Of a stretch of DNA of 23,963 bases, positions 16,398 through 23,823 are shown one piece after another (position 1 is the stretch's first letter; every line of letters starts with the position of its first letter). The DNA comes from JAVKLU01 sp031538895. GTDB taxonomy: Bacteria; Pseudomonadota; Gammaproteobacteria; Burkholderiales; Burkholderiaceae. Below the pieces are notes generated by a model, which saw only the letters and a program-made list of their open reading frames with translations, did not search any database and was not told the DNA's origin. Made by a program: the position numbers and the translations under genes. Where the stretch lies: positions 1-23,963 of the forward strand of contig JAVKLU010000073.1 in NCBI GenBank assembly GCA_031538895.1, given 5' to 3'.

Positions 16398-17774
16398 ATG
16401 GCTTTACTTTATCGTTTTATTTTTTTATTCAGTTTATTGGGACTTGTCTCGAGTCACAGTTTTGCCCAAAGCGCGGTCGCAACACCGCCTGCCAGTAGTG
16501 CGAAAACTGAGTCTGGTGTCAAAAAACTGGCCCCCGTCCCGTCAGTCAATTCGCGCGTACGGACATTGAATGAAATTATTGCGTCGGTCGATGGTACGGT
16601 GATTACGCGGATTCAGATGGAGCAAAAAACGCAAAACCTTTTAAAACGGATGCAATCACAGGGGGTGCAAATTCCTAAAACAGATGAATTACAGAAACAG
16701 GTTTTAGAACGAGTGATTATCGAAATTGCGCAGTTAAATCTGGCAAAAACGCTGCGGATTAAGATTGATAATGCACAGGTTCAGGCCGCCCTCGCCAATA
16801 TCGCGATGCAAAATCGACTGTCGGTCGATGCGTTTCAAAAGCGCTTGGCGGCTGATGGGATTACGATTGAGAGCTTTAAAGAAGAATTGCGCAATGAGAT
16901 ATTGATCAAACGCGTTCAAGATCGGGACGTCGGGACGAAAGTACGGATTAGCGAAGCGGATATTGAACAGTTTTTATCGCAGGACAGCAAAAATACGCAA
17001 GAGTTGAATTTGGCGCAAATTTTGGTGCAAACTCCCGAGGGGCTTTCATCTGAAGCAATCGAACAAAAGCGTCTGCGCGCAGAAGACGCATGGAAACGCT
17101 TAAGTTCAGGCGAGGACTTCACGCGTATCGCAGTTGAGTTCTCTGATAGCGCCGACGCCTTAAAAGGGGGCGAGCTGGGTTGGCGCAGTGTGAACAAGAT
17201 TCCTGGTGCATTTGTTGATGCGGTACAGGCATTGAAAGTCGGAGAGTTAAGTAAAGTCGTGCGATCTGCGAACGGATTTCATATTTTGAAGGTCTTGGGA
17301 CGGCGTGATAACGCGCAGAGCGCGCAAAAAGTGCAACAAACCCGTGCACGACATATTTTGATTAAAACCACGCCGCTGGTCAGTGCGCGGCAGGCCCAGA
17401 CTAAAATTCAGGCGGTTAAGAGCAAGCTAGATAAGCAAGAGGCGACTTTTGAGATTCTCGCGCAACAGTATTCAGACGATTCATCAAAAAATAAGGGCGG
17501 AAATTTAGGCGTGTTGTTTCCTGGTGATACCGTTCCGGCCTTTGAAAGTGCAATGAATAAGTTAGAAATTGGCGCGATCAGTGAGCCGATTCGAACCGAA
17601 TTTGGCTATCATTTGATTCAAGTGCTGGAAAGAAAAACCGATGTGTTACCCGTCAGTCGTAAAGAATTACAGGCGCGAGTCGTTCTATACGAGCGTAAAT
17701 ATGAGGAGGCCCTGATTGACTGGCTAAGCCAACTGCGCGGCCAAGTCCACGTAGAAACCTTTGTCAAATTTTAG
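16398..17774 (+). CDS. surA: Periplasmic chaperone / peptidyl-prolyl isomerase SurA
   Basis: The 458-residue protein has a signal peptide cleaved after about residue 23 (SHSFA before QS), a SurA_N chaperone domain (about 55-190) that starts with IIASVDGTVITRIQME, and two parvulin domains. The first runs from about 200 to 300 (ELNLAQILVQTP to GFHILKVLGRR). The second runs from about 315 to 415 (ARHILIKTTP to GYHLIQVLERK). It escorts outer-membrane proteins, LptD among them, to the BAM complex. The lptD-surA order is common in proteobacteria, but the usual downstream pdxA and rsmA are missing: yajQ follows in convergent orientation 29 bp away. An Ala/Ser/Lys-rich linker separates signal peptide and domain. 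Confidence 0.96.
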   Translation: MALLYRFIFLFSLLGLVSSHSFAQSAVATPPASSAKTESGVKKLAPVPSVNSRVRTLNEIIASVDGTVITRIQMEQKTQNLLKRMQSQGVQIPKTDELQKQVLERVIIEIAQLNLAKTLRIKIDNAQVQAALANIAMQNRLSVDAFQKRLAADGITIESFKEELRNEILIKRVQDRDVGTKVRISEADIEQFLSQDSKNTQELNLAQILVQTPEGLSSEAIEQKRLRAEDAWKRLSSGEDFTRIAVEFSDSADALKGGELGWRSVNKIPGAFVDAVQALKVGELSKVVRSANGFHILKVLGRRDNAQSAQKVQQTRARHILIKTTPLVSARQAQTKIQAVKSKLDKQEATFEILAQQYSDDSSKNKGGNLGVLFPGDTVPAFESAMNKLEIGAISEPIRTEFGYHLIQVLERKTDVLPVSRKELQARVVLYERKYEEALIDWLSQLRGQVHVETFVKF

Positions 17775-17803
17775 GCCCATCATCGGACGCTCCCCAGATC
17801 AGC

Positions 17804-18292
17804 TTAATCACGAAAGTTATCAAAAGACAGCGGTGCATCTTTGATGTGATCTTTGATCAAGGCCATTGCGGCTTGTAGATCGTCTCTTTTTGCGCCGCTA
17901 ATACGAACGACATCGCCTTGAATAGCGGCCTGCGTTTTTAATTTGCTGTCTTTAATCAGGCGTTGAATTTTTTTTGCAGTGTCGCTATCAACGCCATTCT
18001 TTAATGTAAAGACTTGCTTGACTTTATCGCCACCGATTTTTTGTATACCGTCGGCCTTATTTAAAAAACGGATGTCGACACTGCGCTTGCTGAGCTTGTT
18101 GCGCAAAATATCCTCGATTTGCGTCAGATGAAATTCAGAATCGCCAAAAGCAAAAATTTCTTTGTCTTTTAGTTCAATGGCCGCCGAAGAACCTTTGAAA
18201 TCGAATCGAGTCGCGATTTCTTTTTCGACATTAGTGACTGCGTTTTTAATTTCCACAAAATTAGGGGCGCACAAGGTATCGAAGGAGGGCAT
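17804..18292 (-). CDS. yajQ: YajQ family nucleotide-binding protein
   Basis: The 162-residue protein is full length for the YajQ/UPF0234 family. It opens MPSFD and continues EIKNAVTNVEKEIATRFDFKGS, then DIRFLNKADGIQKIGGDKVKQVF and VVRISGAKRDDLQAAMALI, the family signatures of its two ferredoxin-like halves. Members bind nucleic acid or nucleotides, and a Xanthomonas member was reported to bind cyclic di-GMP; which applies here is not visible. The ATG at 18292 has no Shine-Dalgarno. Upstream, an 8-bp direct repeat (ATAAAGTT at 18301-18308 and 18313-18320, + strand) gives an A/T-rich promoter-like stretch. It is the last gene of core character before the restriction locus. Confidence 0.95.
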   Translation of the reverse strand: MPSFDTLCAPNFVEIKNAVTNVEKEIATRFDFKGSSAAIELKDKEIFAFGDSEFHLTQIEDILRNKLSKRSVDIRFLNKADGIQKIGGDKVKQVFTLKNGVDSDTAKKIQRLIKDSKLKTQAAIQGDVVRISGAKRDDLQAAMALIKDHIKDAPLSFDNFRD

Positions 18293-18711
18293 ATATCGTT
18301 ATAAAGTTAAAGATAAAGTTGAAGTCGTGCGGTACTGCTGTAGTAACGTAGCACCCGAAAACGGACGCTAGTTTACGCGCGACTCCCATCATAAAAGAGG
18401 CAGTGAAAAATCGGCGTCAAAAAACGCAATCGTCTTCGTGTGTAAATCAAGATCAGCAAGTCCGAACCCAAAACGAGACCAGCTTGGCTAGGGAAGTGTG
18501 GGCTTCGACCTATAATCGCGCCGGTTTTACGGTGAGGGTAGCGTGATTGATCGCGTCCAGAATTGTGATGCCTGTTGTCGTGGGTTCTAGCCGCATCAGC
18601 CACCTCATTGATGTCCTGCATTGGCGCACGTCGATCAACTCTTGTCAATTCAGTGAAATCGCCATGGCAACTGAAAGAGTAAACCCTGTCATTCAAGCGC
18701 GCGATAAATAA
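18293..18711. other. Junction interval between core genome and type III R-M locus; no recognised gene
   Basis: Within these 419 bp I recognise no gene, tRNA or attachment site. The yajQ promoter must lie in the first part. On the + strand a frame of about 60 codons ends at a TGA around 18543-18545, and another runs 18568-18711; neither resembles a family I know. The interval may hold decayed remnants left when the restriction locus was acquired, and it probably carries the mod promoter. Confidence 0.5.
18568..18711 (+). CDS. Possible small ORF directly abutting mod (hypothetical)
   Basis: A 47-residue frame begins ATG at 18568 and stops at TAA (18709-18711), with the mod ATG immediately after (TAAATG). 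It has no recognisable domain and no clear ribosome binding site. The exact abutment would allow translational coupling, as a leader peptide might give, since mod itself lacks a Shine-Dalgarno. It is short enough to be chance. Confidence 0.22.
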   Translation: MPVVVGSSRISHLIDVLHWRTSINSCQFSEIAMATERVNPVIQARDK

Positions 18712-20445
18712 ATGCCAACACTGCACTGGATAGGAAAAGACAAAGTGGTGAACCACCATCACGATGTGCCATTTCGCTTGCTGGATAAGCAATACACCTT
18801 CACCGCCAATGAGAGCGCGCCTGTTAATTCCACCGCCAACCGCATCATCCATGGCGATAACCTGGAGGCTTTGAAAAGCCTGTTGCCTGAATTTGAAGGC
18901 AAGGTGAACTGCATCTACATCGACCCGCCCTACAACACGGGCAACGAGGGCTGGGTGTACAACGACGCGGTGAACGACCCCAAGATCAGAAAGTGGCTGG
19001 GGCAAGTGGTGGGCAAGGAGGGCGAGGATTTAAGCCGCCACGACAAGTGGCTGTGCATGATGTACTCGCGCTTGAAATTGCTGCATCGCTTGCTGGCGGA
19101 TGATGGGGTGATATTTGTTTCGATTGATGACAACGAGCAGGCTTCGTTGAAGCTGTTGATGGATGACGTTTTTGGCTCTACAAAGATGCTTGCAAATTTT
19201 GTTTGGCGAACAGACGGAAACTTTGACAATCAGGCAAAGATCAAAATTTGCCATGAATATGTGTTGTGCTATTGCAGGCAACCTGATCAATTTGAACATC
19301 CACCTGTCATTGATCCAAGTATCAAAGATGGCAGTAAGTTGTTTCGCCCCATCATTAGAAACACAATCGTCAAAAACGGACCAAAAAATCCTGTTTCAAA
19401 AATCCTTTTGCCTGCTGGATTTCCTGTTGATTTTGTAGTTGGTGGCATCGAACCACGGGATGATGGTTGGCCAAAAATTCACAGCAACTGTGAAGTGGTT
19501 GATTCAAAGTTGGTACGCGAAGTGATTTTTGAAAGCGGCTGGAGTTCTTTGTCGCTATTGAAGGAATTTATTGCCCATGATTTTCAACCAATACTAGATA
19601 CCAAGGGACAAGAAACGACGTTTGTTATAACGCAGTCAGGTGCAATCGAGACGATAAAAAAACGAGATAAGCCAAGTCATGTCATTAGTACTTTGTCGGC
19701 GTTGGGTAGCACCCAGTCAATGTCCGCACAGTTGGCCGAAATATCTATTGCGTTTGATTATCCAAAACCCAATGACTTCGTGGGATATTTAATTAGTATG
19801 CTTGGCGAGAACTGCGGCCTAATTCTCGATTCCTTCGCAGGTTCAGGAACCACCGCCCACGCCGTCCTCAAACTCAACGCCCAAGACGGTGGCAAGCGCC
19901 GCTTCATTCTGTGCGAAATGATGGACTACGCCGAAACCATTACCGCCGAGCGCGTGCGCCGCGTGATGAATGGCTATGGCGAGGGCTCCAAGGCCGTGGC
20001 AGGCACGGGCGGCGCTTTTGATTACTTCACCGTCGGCGCGCCTTTGTTCCTAGAAGACAAAAACCTGAATGAAGCGGTGGGTGAAACCGCCATTCGCAAC
20101 TATGTGGCCTATACCGAAGGTATATCCAAGTTCACCGAAGGTATATCCAAATTCCCCGAGAGCATCCCTACCGCGCAGCAATGTGGCACCGACAACGCTC
20201 ACCTATTGAAAGTCAGCCGCTACATGCTGGGGGCCAGCGACACGGCGCTGTGGCTTTTCTATTACGAGCGCGAGCGTGTGACCACACTGAATCTGGACTT
20301 TCTCGCCAGCCTGAACATCAAGAACTTGTCCAAGCGTCCCGAGCACTTCATTATTTATGCTGACAAGTGTGCCTTGGACAAAGCGTTTTTGATCAAACAC
20401 AGCATCACGTTCAAACGCATCCCGCGTGACATCACGCGCTTTTAA
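18712..20445 (+). CDS. mod: Type III restriction-modification system methyltransferase (Mod), adenine-N6 specific
   Basis: The 577-residue protein has the beta-class order of amino-methyltransferase motifs. The catalytic motif DPPYNTG comes first (DPPY at residues 71-74), a variable target-recognition region follows (about 160-345), then the SAM-binding motif FAGSGTTAH (375-383). With DPPY and a cognate Res downstream it is a type III Mod; known members methylate adenine at N6 on one strand of an asymmetric site. Mod also gives the Mod-Res complex its specificity. GC falls from about 58-60% in the flanks to about 32-40% across the recognition region, suggesting an exchanged domain. A 21-bp in-frame duplication (TEGISKF twice) lies at residues 468-481. 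There is no Shine-Dalgarno. Its stop overlaps the next ATG as TAATG. Confidence 0.95.
   Translation: MPTLHWIGKDKVVNHHHDVPFRLLDKQYTFTANESAPVNSTANRIIHGDNLEALKSLLPEFEGKVNCIYIDPPYNTGNEGWVYNDAVNDPKIRKWLGQVVGKEGEDLSRHDKWLCMMYSRLKLLHRLLADDGVIFVSIDDNEQASLKLLMDDVFGSTKMLANFVWRTDGNFDNQAKIKICHEYVLCYCRQPDQFEHPPVIDPSIKDGSKLFRPIIRNTIVKNGPKNPVSKILLPAGFPVDFVVGGIEPRDDGWPKIHSNCEVVDSKLVREVIFESGWSSLSLLKEFIAHDFQPILDTKGQETTFVITQSGAIETIKKRDKPSHVISTLSALGSTQSMSAQLAEISIAFDYPKPNDFVGYLISMLGENCGLILDSFAGSGTTAHAVLKLNAQDGGKRRFILCEMMDYAETITAERVRRVMNGYGEGSKAVAGTGGAFDYFTVGAPLFLEDKNLNEAVGETAIRNYVAYTEGISKFTEGISKFPESIPTAQQCGTDNAHLLKVSRYMLGASDTALWLFYYERERVTTLNLDFLASLNIKNLSKRPEHFIIYADKCALDKAFLIKHSITFKRIPRDITRF
20113..20154 (+). repeat. 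In-frame 21-bp tandem duplication inside mod
   Basis: Two consecutive 21-bp units (20113-20133 and 20134-20154) differ at one base (G to A) and each encode TEGISKF. The third heptad continues PESIP, which partly resembles it. A change in copy number would keep the frame. Confidence 0.9.
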
Positions 20446-20446
20446 T

Positions 20447-20452
20447 GAGGAG
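20447..20452 (+). promoter_or_regulatory. Ribosome binding site deciding the DUF4160 start
   Basis: GAGGAG lies 7 nt before the ATG at 20460. It overlaps the earlier in-frame ATG at 20445, which it could not serve, so 20460 is the start. Confidence 0.75.
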
Positions 20453-20459
20453 TCAAGCC

Positions 20460-20729
20460 ATGCCCATTATTTCGATGTTTTACGGAATCATCATCCGGCT
20501 GTATTTCATTGACACAGAGCATCACCATTTGCCCCATTTGCATGCAGAATATGCCGAGCACTCGGCATCTATTCAAATCGATACAGGCGATGTTTTGGCA
20601 GGGTCTCTGCCCCCTAAGCAGCTTCGCTTGGTTCAGGCATGGATTGAATTGCACAAAGATGAATTGCTGGCCGATTGGAAGCTGGCCATGAACGGCGAGA
20701 TGCCTTACAAAATTACCCCGCTTTCTTGA
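20460..20729 (+). CDS. DUF4160 domain protein embedded between mod and res
   Basis: The 89-residue protein fits DUF4160: MPIISMFYGIIIRLYF at the start, a histidine-rich HHHLPHLHAEY (the conserved PHxHaeY region), SIQIDTGDVLAGSLPPKQLRLVQAWIELHKDELLADW, and a C-terminal YKITPLS. The function of the family is not established. From memory such genes often pair with a DUF2442 gene, as here, and the pair has been considered toxin-antitoxin-like; I cannot verify that from sequence. It has one of the best Shine-Dalgarno sequences in the window (GAGGAG). It lies 14 nt after the mod stop and 14 nt before the DUF2442 start, all in one operon. Its sampled GC (near 47%) is below that of neighbouring mod and res ends. 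Confidence 0.85.
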   Translation: MPIISMFYGIIIRLYFIDTEHHHLPHLHAEYAEHSASIQIDTGDVLAGSLPPKQLRLVQAWIELHKDELLADWKLAMNGEMPYKITPLS

Positions 20730-20733
20730 GCAT

Positions 20734-20738
20734 GGGAG
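20734..20738 (+). promoter_or_regulatory. Ribosome binding site deciding the DUF2442 start
   Basis: GGGAG lies 5 nt before the ATG at 20744 and overlaps the region of the alternative in-frame ATG at 20732, so 20744 is preferred. Confidence 0.65.
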
Positions 20739-20743
20739 ATGTC

Positions 20744-20995
20744 ATGAAAATCGCCGTCACCAAAGTGAGCGCTGTGTCCGACAAGCAAATTTATGTTGAA
20801 CTTGAAAATGGGATGAAAGGCGTTTTTGATGTCTCGCCCTATTGGGAGAGGGGCATTCTTCGCGAACTTCAAAACCCCGTGTATTTCCAGCGAGTGGGTA
20901 TCGCGTACGGTGCAGTCACTTGGCCGCATGGTCAGGATATAGCGCCAAAAACTTTGCTTAAAAACTTACAGCCGACTCTGTCAGCATCTCATTAA
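20744..20995 (+). CDS. DUF2442 domain protein embedded between mod and res
   Basis: The 83-residue protein fits DUF2442. It begins with a strand-rich half MKIAVTKVSAVSDKQIYVELENGMKGVFDVSPY, then a stretch ILRELQNPVYFQRV and the family hallmark AVTWPHGQDIAPKTLL near the C-terminus (usually W-P-x-G-x-D-I-a-p). Its role is unknown; it is probably the partner of the DUF4160 protein directly upstream. Its stop TAA shares its last base with the res ATG (TAATG at 20993-20997), so res translation is likely coupled to it. That placement means that loss of this gene by frameshift or deletion could affect Res output. Confidence 0.85.
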   Translation: MKIAVTKVSAVSDKQIYVELENGMKGVFDVSPYWERGILRELQNPVYFQRVGIAYGAVTWPHGQDIAPKTLLKNLQPTLSASH

Positions 20996-23730
20996 TGGAA
21001 CTCAAAGACTACCAAGCCGACGTACTCACCGATCTGAGTACCTACCTGCAAACCCTACTGGACTGTAAAGGCCATTTACCCAAAGCCTTCACCACCTACT
21101 GGCAAAACCGTGGCGTGCTAAAACAGGTCTACAAAAACAACGTCCAGGAAGTGCCGCACGTGTGCGTGAAAGTGCCCACGGCAGGCGGCAAGACCTTCAT
21201 TGCCGTCAACGCCTTAGAACGCGTATTCACCGCGTTTGCCGAGTACAACCCCAGCCGCCCGAAGTTTGTGGTGTGGCTGGTGCCCTCGCTCACCATACTT
21301 GAGCAAACGGCCAAGAACCTGGCCAACATCGACCATCCTTACCGCCAGCGCCTGAACGATTTGTTTCAAGGGCGCGTGCAGGTGTATGAAAAAACCGACG
21401 TGCTGCAAGGTGCAGGTTTTAACGCCGACACCGTACGCGAACAGTTGTCTGTGGTGCTCATGTCGTTTGATTCGCTCAAAGCCAGCAACAAAGAAAATCG
21501 CAAGGCCTACCAAGAGAACGGCTACTTGGCTTCGTTTTTGAACGACAACACGCACGATGCGGTGTTGCTGCCCGAATACGACAAGACTTCGCTGATCAAC
21601 GTGATTCGCACGCTCAACCCCGTGGTGGTGGTGGACGAAAGCCATAATGCAGAAAGCACTTTGTCGGTGGACATGCTGCGCAACCTGAACCCGAGTTTCA
21701 TTTTTGACCTGACGGCTACACCACGCGACAACAGCAACATCATCAGTTATGTCGACGCACTGCGTCTGAAAAAACAAAACATGGTGAAGCTGCCCGTGAT
21801 TGTGGCCAACCAGCGCAGCCAGGAAGACGTGATCATGGCCGCGCTGAACATGCGCCGCCAATTGGAAGTGTTGGCCGACAAGGCCGAGGCAGACGTGCGT
21901 GGGGGCGGCAGCTACATCCGCCCCATTGTGTTGTTCCAGGCAGAGCCCAAAAGCCGTGACGACAACACGACGTTTGAGAAGGTAAAGCAGGTGTTGCTTG
22001 ACCTGAACATCCCGCCCGAACACATTGCCATCAAGACGGCCAATGTGAATGAATTGAAAAATCAGGACTTGCTGGATCGCCATTGCCAGATTCGCTACAT
22101 CATTACCGTCAACGCTTTGAAAGAGGGCTGGGACTGCCCCTTTGCCTATGTGCTGGCAACGCTGGCCAACAAGTCATCGGTAGTGGACGTGACGCAGATT
22201 TTGGGGCGCGTGCTGCGTATGCCCTACCAGCGCAAGCACAGTCATGAATTGCTGAACCTGAGTTATGTGTTCACGGCATCCAGCCAGTTTCAAAGCACAT
22301 TGAACCAAGTGGTGGCGGGTTTGAACAAGGCGGGGTTTTCCCAGCGCGATTACCGCGAGGTGGATATGTCTGTCGATCCTCTGACAATGGATACGGGTAC
22401 AACAGTTGCCCAGCAGGGCGACTTGCTGGCCCCAGAAAGTCAAGAGCCAGTCCATCCAGCGCAAGAGGACGATGAACTGTTGCTTGATGCCACCAAGTTG
22501 AATCCCAATTGGGAAGCCGCCGCCTTGCAACACGCCCAAAGCACTGGCGCAAGTGCAAGTGACGGGGGCGCAGCGTCAGTCGCAGATGTAACAGGCGTAG
22601 AGAGTATCAAAGCGCAGGCTATTGCAGAGGCTCAAGCATTTGAAGCACAGACCGCACAAACTGACGGAGACAGTTGCCCAGATGAATTAAAGATCGACAT
22701 GAACGAACATAAAATGAAACCGATGTTTGAAGCATCGGCGCAAGATATTTTGCTGCCGCAATTTTTTCTCAAATTGCCATCCGAGGGGGGCTTCTTTGAA
22801 TCCAGCGACCCCAATGACGATGTTTGGCACAAACTCGCCAAAGAAAATTTATTGACCGATTTTGTCCTTGCCAATCTGGATGCCTCGGTCAATTTTTCTG
22901 CGATTGATGCGGACGTTTATGCTGTCGATGCGCAAGACATTGGCAAGGGCGAAAGCGCCCCCGCATTCAAAGTGGTGAAGAAGGCCGAGAAAGAAACACT
23001 CAATCTGATCATCAAAAGTCAGCCGACTTCGGGGCAAGTGACCTCCATCGTCGGGCGTTTGTTCGGTCTGATAGGCAAGAGTACCTTCTACCCCATTGAA
23101 GACAAGGACATCAAAAAGTACCTCACACGCATCGTGGAGGTGATGAATACCGAGCAACGCGCCGACTGCCTTGAACGCGACTATGCCTATGTCAAGGCCA
23201 TCAAAGACAAGATTCAGAGCCTAGCAAACGAATATGCCGCCAAAGAATTCAACAACTGGCTGATCACGCAAAAGGTGAAATTGCAGCCGAGTTTTACGCT
23301 GCCTGCAAGCATTGCGCCCAGCGACAACGGCCCTAGCATCGACAAAAGCCTGTATGTCACCGAACGTGGCATGAATGGGCTAGAGGCCTCGGTGATTGGC
23401 AGGATTGCGCAGCTTGAAAACGTGGTGTGGTGGCACTGCAACCTGGAGCGCAGCAAAGGTTTTTGCATCAACGGCTTCATTAACCATTACCCCGATTTCA
23501 TTGTTCTGACCGCCAGTAAAAACATCGTGATTATTGAGACGAAGGGGGACGACCGCGACAACTCCAATTCAAAAGATAAATTGAAGCTGGGAAAAATTTG
23601 GGAGTCCGAAGCCAAGGAGATCACGCACGCAACAGGCTACCGCTATCACTACATGATGGTGTTCGAGAGCAACCCGATTGACGGGGCAAACACGGCGGGG
23701 GATGCACTGGCATTACTGGCCAAGCTTTGA
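20995..23730 (+). CDS. res: Type III restriction-modification system endonuclease/helicase subunit (Res)
   Basis: The 911-residue protein combines an SF2 helicase with a PD-(D/E)XK nuclease. Helicase motifs: Walker A PTAGGKT (residues 61-67), DESH (214-217), TATP (240-243), KEGWDCPF (around 376-383) and QILGRVLRMPY (around 401-411). The nuclease has YPDF (P833-D834) and E848-x-K850 in IIETKGDD, so the catalytic set looks intact. With Mod it cleaves DNA bearing unmethylated sites after ATP-driven movement or switching. An Ala/Gln/Asp-rich segment of about 110 residues (about 458-570) joins helicase and C-terminal parts and looks disordered. It starts on the TAATG overlap with the DUF2442 gene. 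The stop codon lies inside the first unit of a 14-bp tandem repeat. Confidence 0.95.
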   Translation: MELKDYQADVLTDLSTYLQTLLDCKGHLPKAFTTYWQNRGVLKQVYKNNVQEVPHVCVKVPTAGGKTFIAVNALERVFTAFAEYNPSRPKFVVWLVPSLTILEQTAKNLANIDHPYRQRLNDLFQGRVQVYEKTDVLQGAGFNADTVREQLSVVLMSFDSLKASNKENRKAYQENGYLASFLNDNTHDAVLLPEYDKTSLINVIRTLNPVVVVDESHNAESTLSVDMLRNLNPSFIFDLTATPRDNSNIISYVDALRLKKQNMVKLPVIVANQRSQEDVIMAALNMRRQLEVLADKAEADVRGGGSYIRPIVLFQAEPKSRDDNTTFEKVKQVLLDLNIPPEHIAIKTANVNELKNQDLLDRHCQIRYIITVNALKEGWDCPFAYVLATLANKSSVVDVTQILGRVLRMPYQRKHSHELLNLSYVFTASSQFQSTLNQVVAGLNKAGFSQRDYREVDMSVDPLTMDTGTTVAQQGDLLAPESQEPVHPAQEDDELLLDATKLNPNWEAAALQHAQSTGASASDGGAASVADVTGVESIKAQAIAEAQAFEAQTAQTDGDSCPDELKIDMNEHKMKPMFEASAQDILLPQFFLKLPSEGGFFESSDPNDDVWHKLAKENLLTDFVLANLDASVNFSAIDADVYAVDAQDIGKGESAPAFKVVKKAEKETLNLIIKSQPTSGQVTSIVGRLFGLIGKSTFYPIEDKDIKKYLTRIVEVMNTEQRADCLERDYAYVKAIKDKIQSLANEYAAKEFNNWLITQKVKLQPSFTLPASIAPSDNGPSIDKSLYVTERGMNGLEASVIGRIAQLENVVWWHCNLERSKGFCINGFINHYPDFIVLTASKNIVIIETKGDDRDNSNSKDKLKLGKIWESEAKEITHATGYRYHYMMVFESNPIDGANTAGDALALLAKL

Positions 23731-23767
23731 TGCTTATTGTTTGATGCCTATTATTTGATACTTATTG
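23726..23767. repeat. Three imperfect 14-bp tandem repeats at the end of res
   Basis: The units are TTTGATGCTTATTG (23726-23739), TTTGATGCCTATTA (23740-23753) and TTTGATACTTATTG (23754-23767). The first contains the res stop codon. No further copies follow. Confidence 0.85.
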
Positions 23768-23823
23768 CACATCTGAAAATTTGAACCCGCCCCTAAAGCT
23801 GCACCTGTTTTAGGGCGTGGGCT

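Noticed and set aside
18540..18640. Possible tRNA-like T-arm (GGGTTCTAGCC) as an integration site for the R-M locus
   Set aside because: No acceptor stem, anticodon arm or matching 3' end can be folded around it.
18373..19005. 210-codon minus-strand frame spanning the junction and the start of mod
   Set aside because: Half of it is antisense to the conserved N-terminus of Mod, and the rest resembles no known protein.
21214..22083. 289-codon open frame antisense to res
   Set aside because: It is the complementary strand of a high-GC gene with clear helicase motifs; the residue pattern (Val/His/Gln-rich) is typical of such shadows.
23791..23814. CCCTAAA/TTTAGGG hairpin between res and the ABC ATPase fragment as a terminator
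   Set aside because: The stem is 7 bp with a 10-nt loop and there is no T-tract on either strand.
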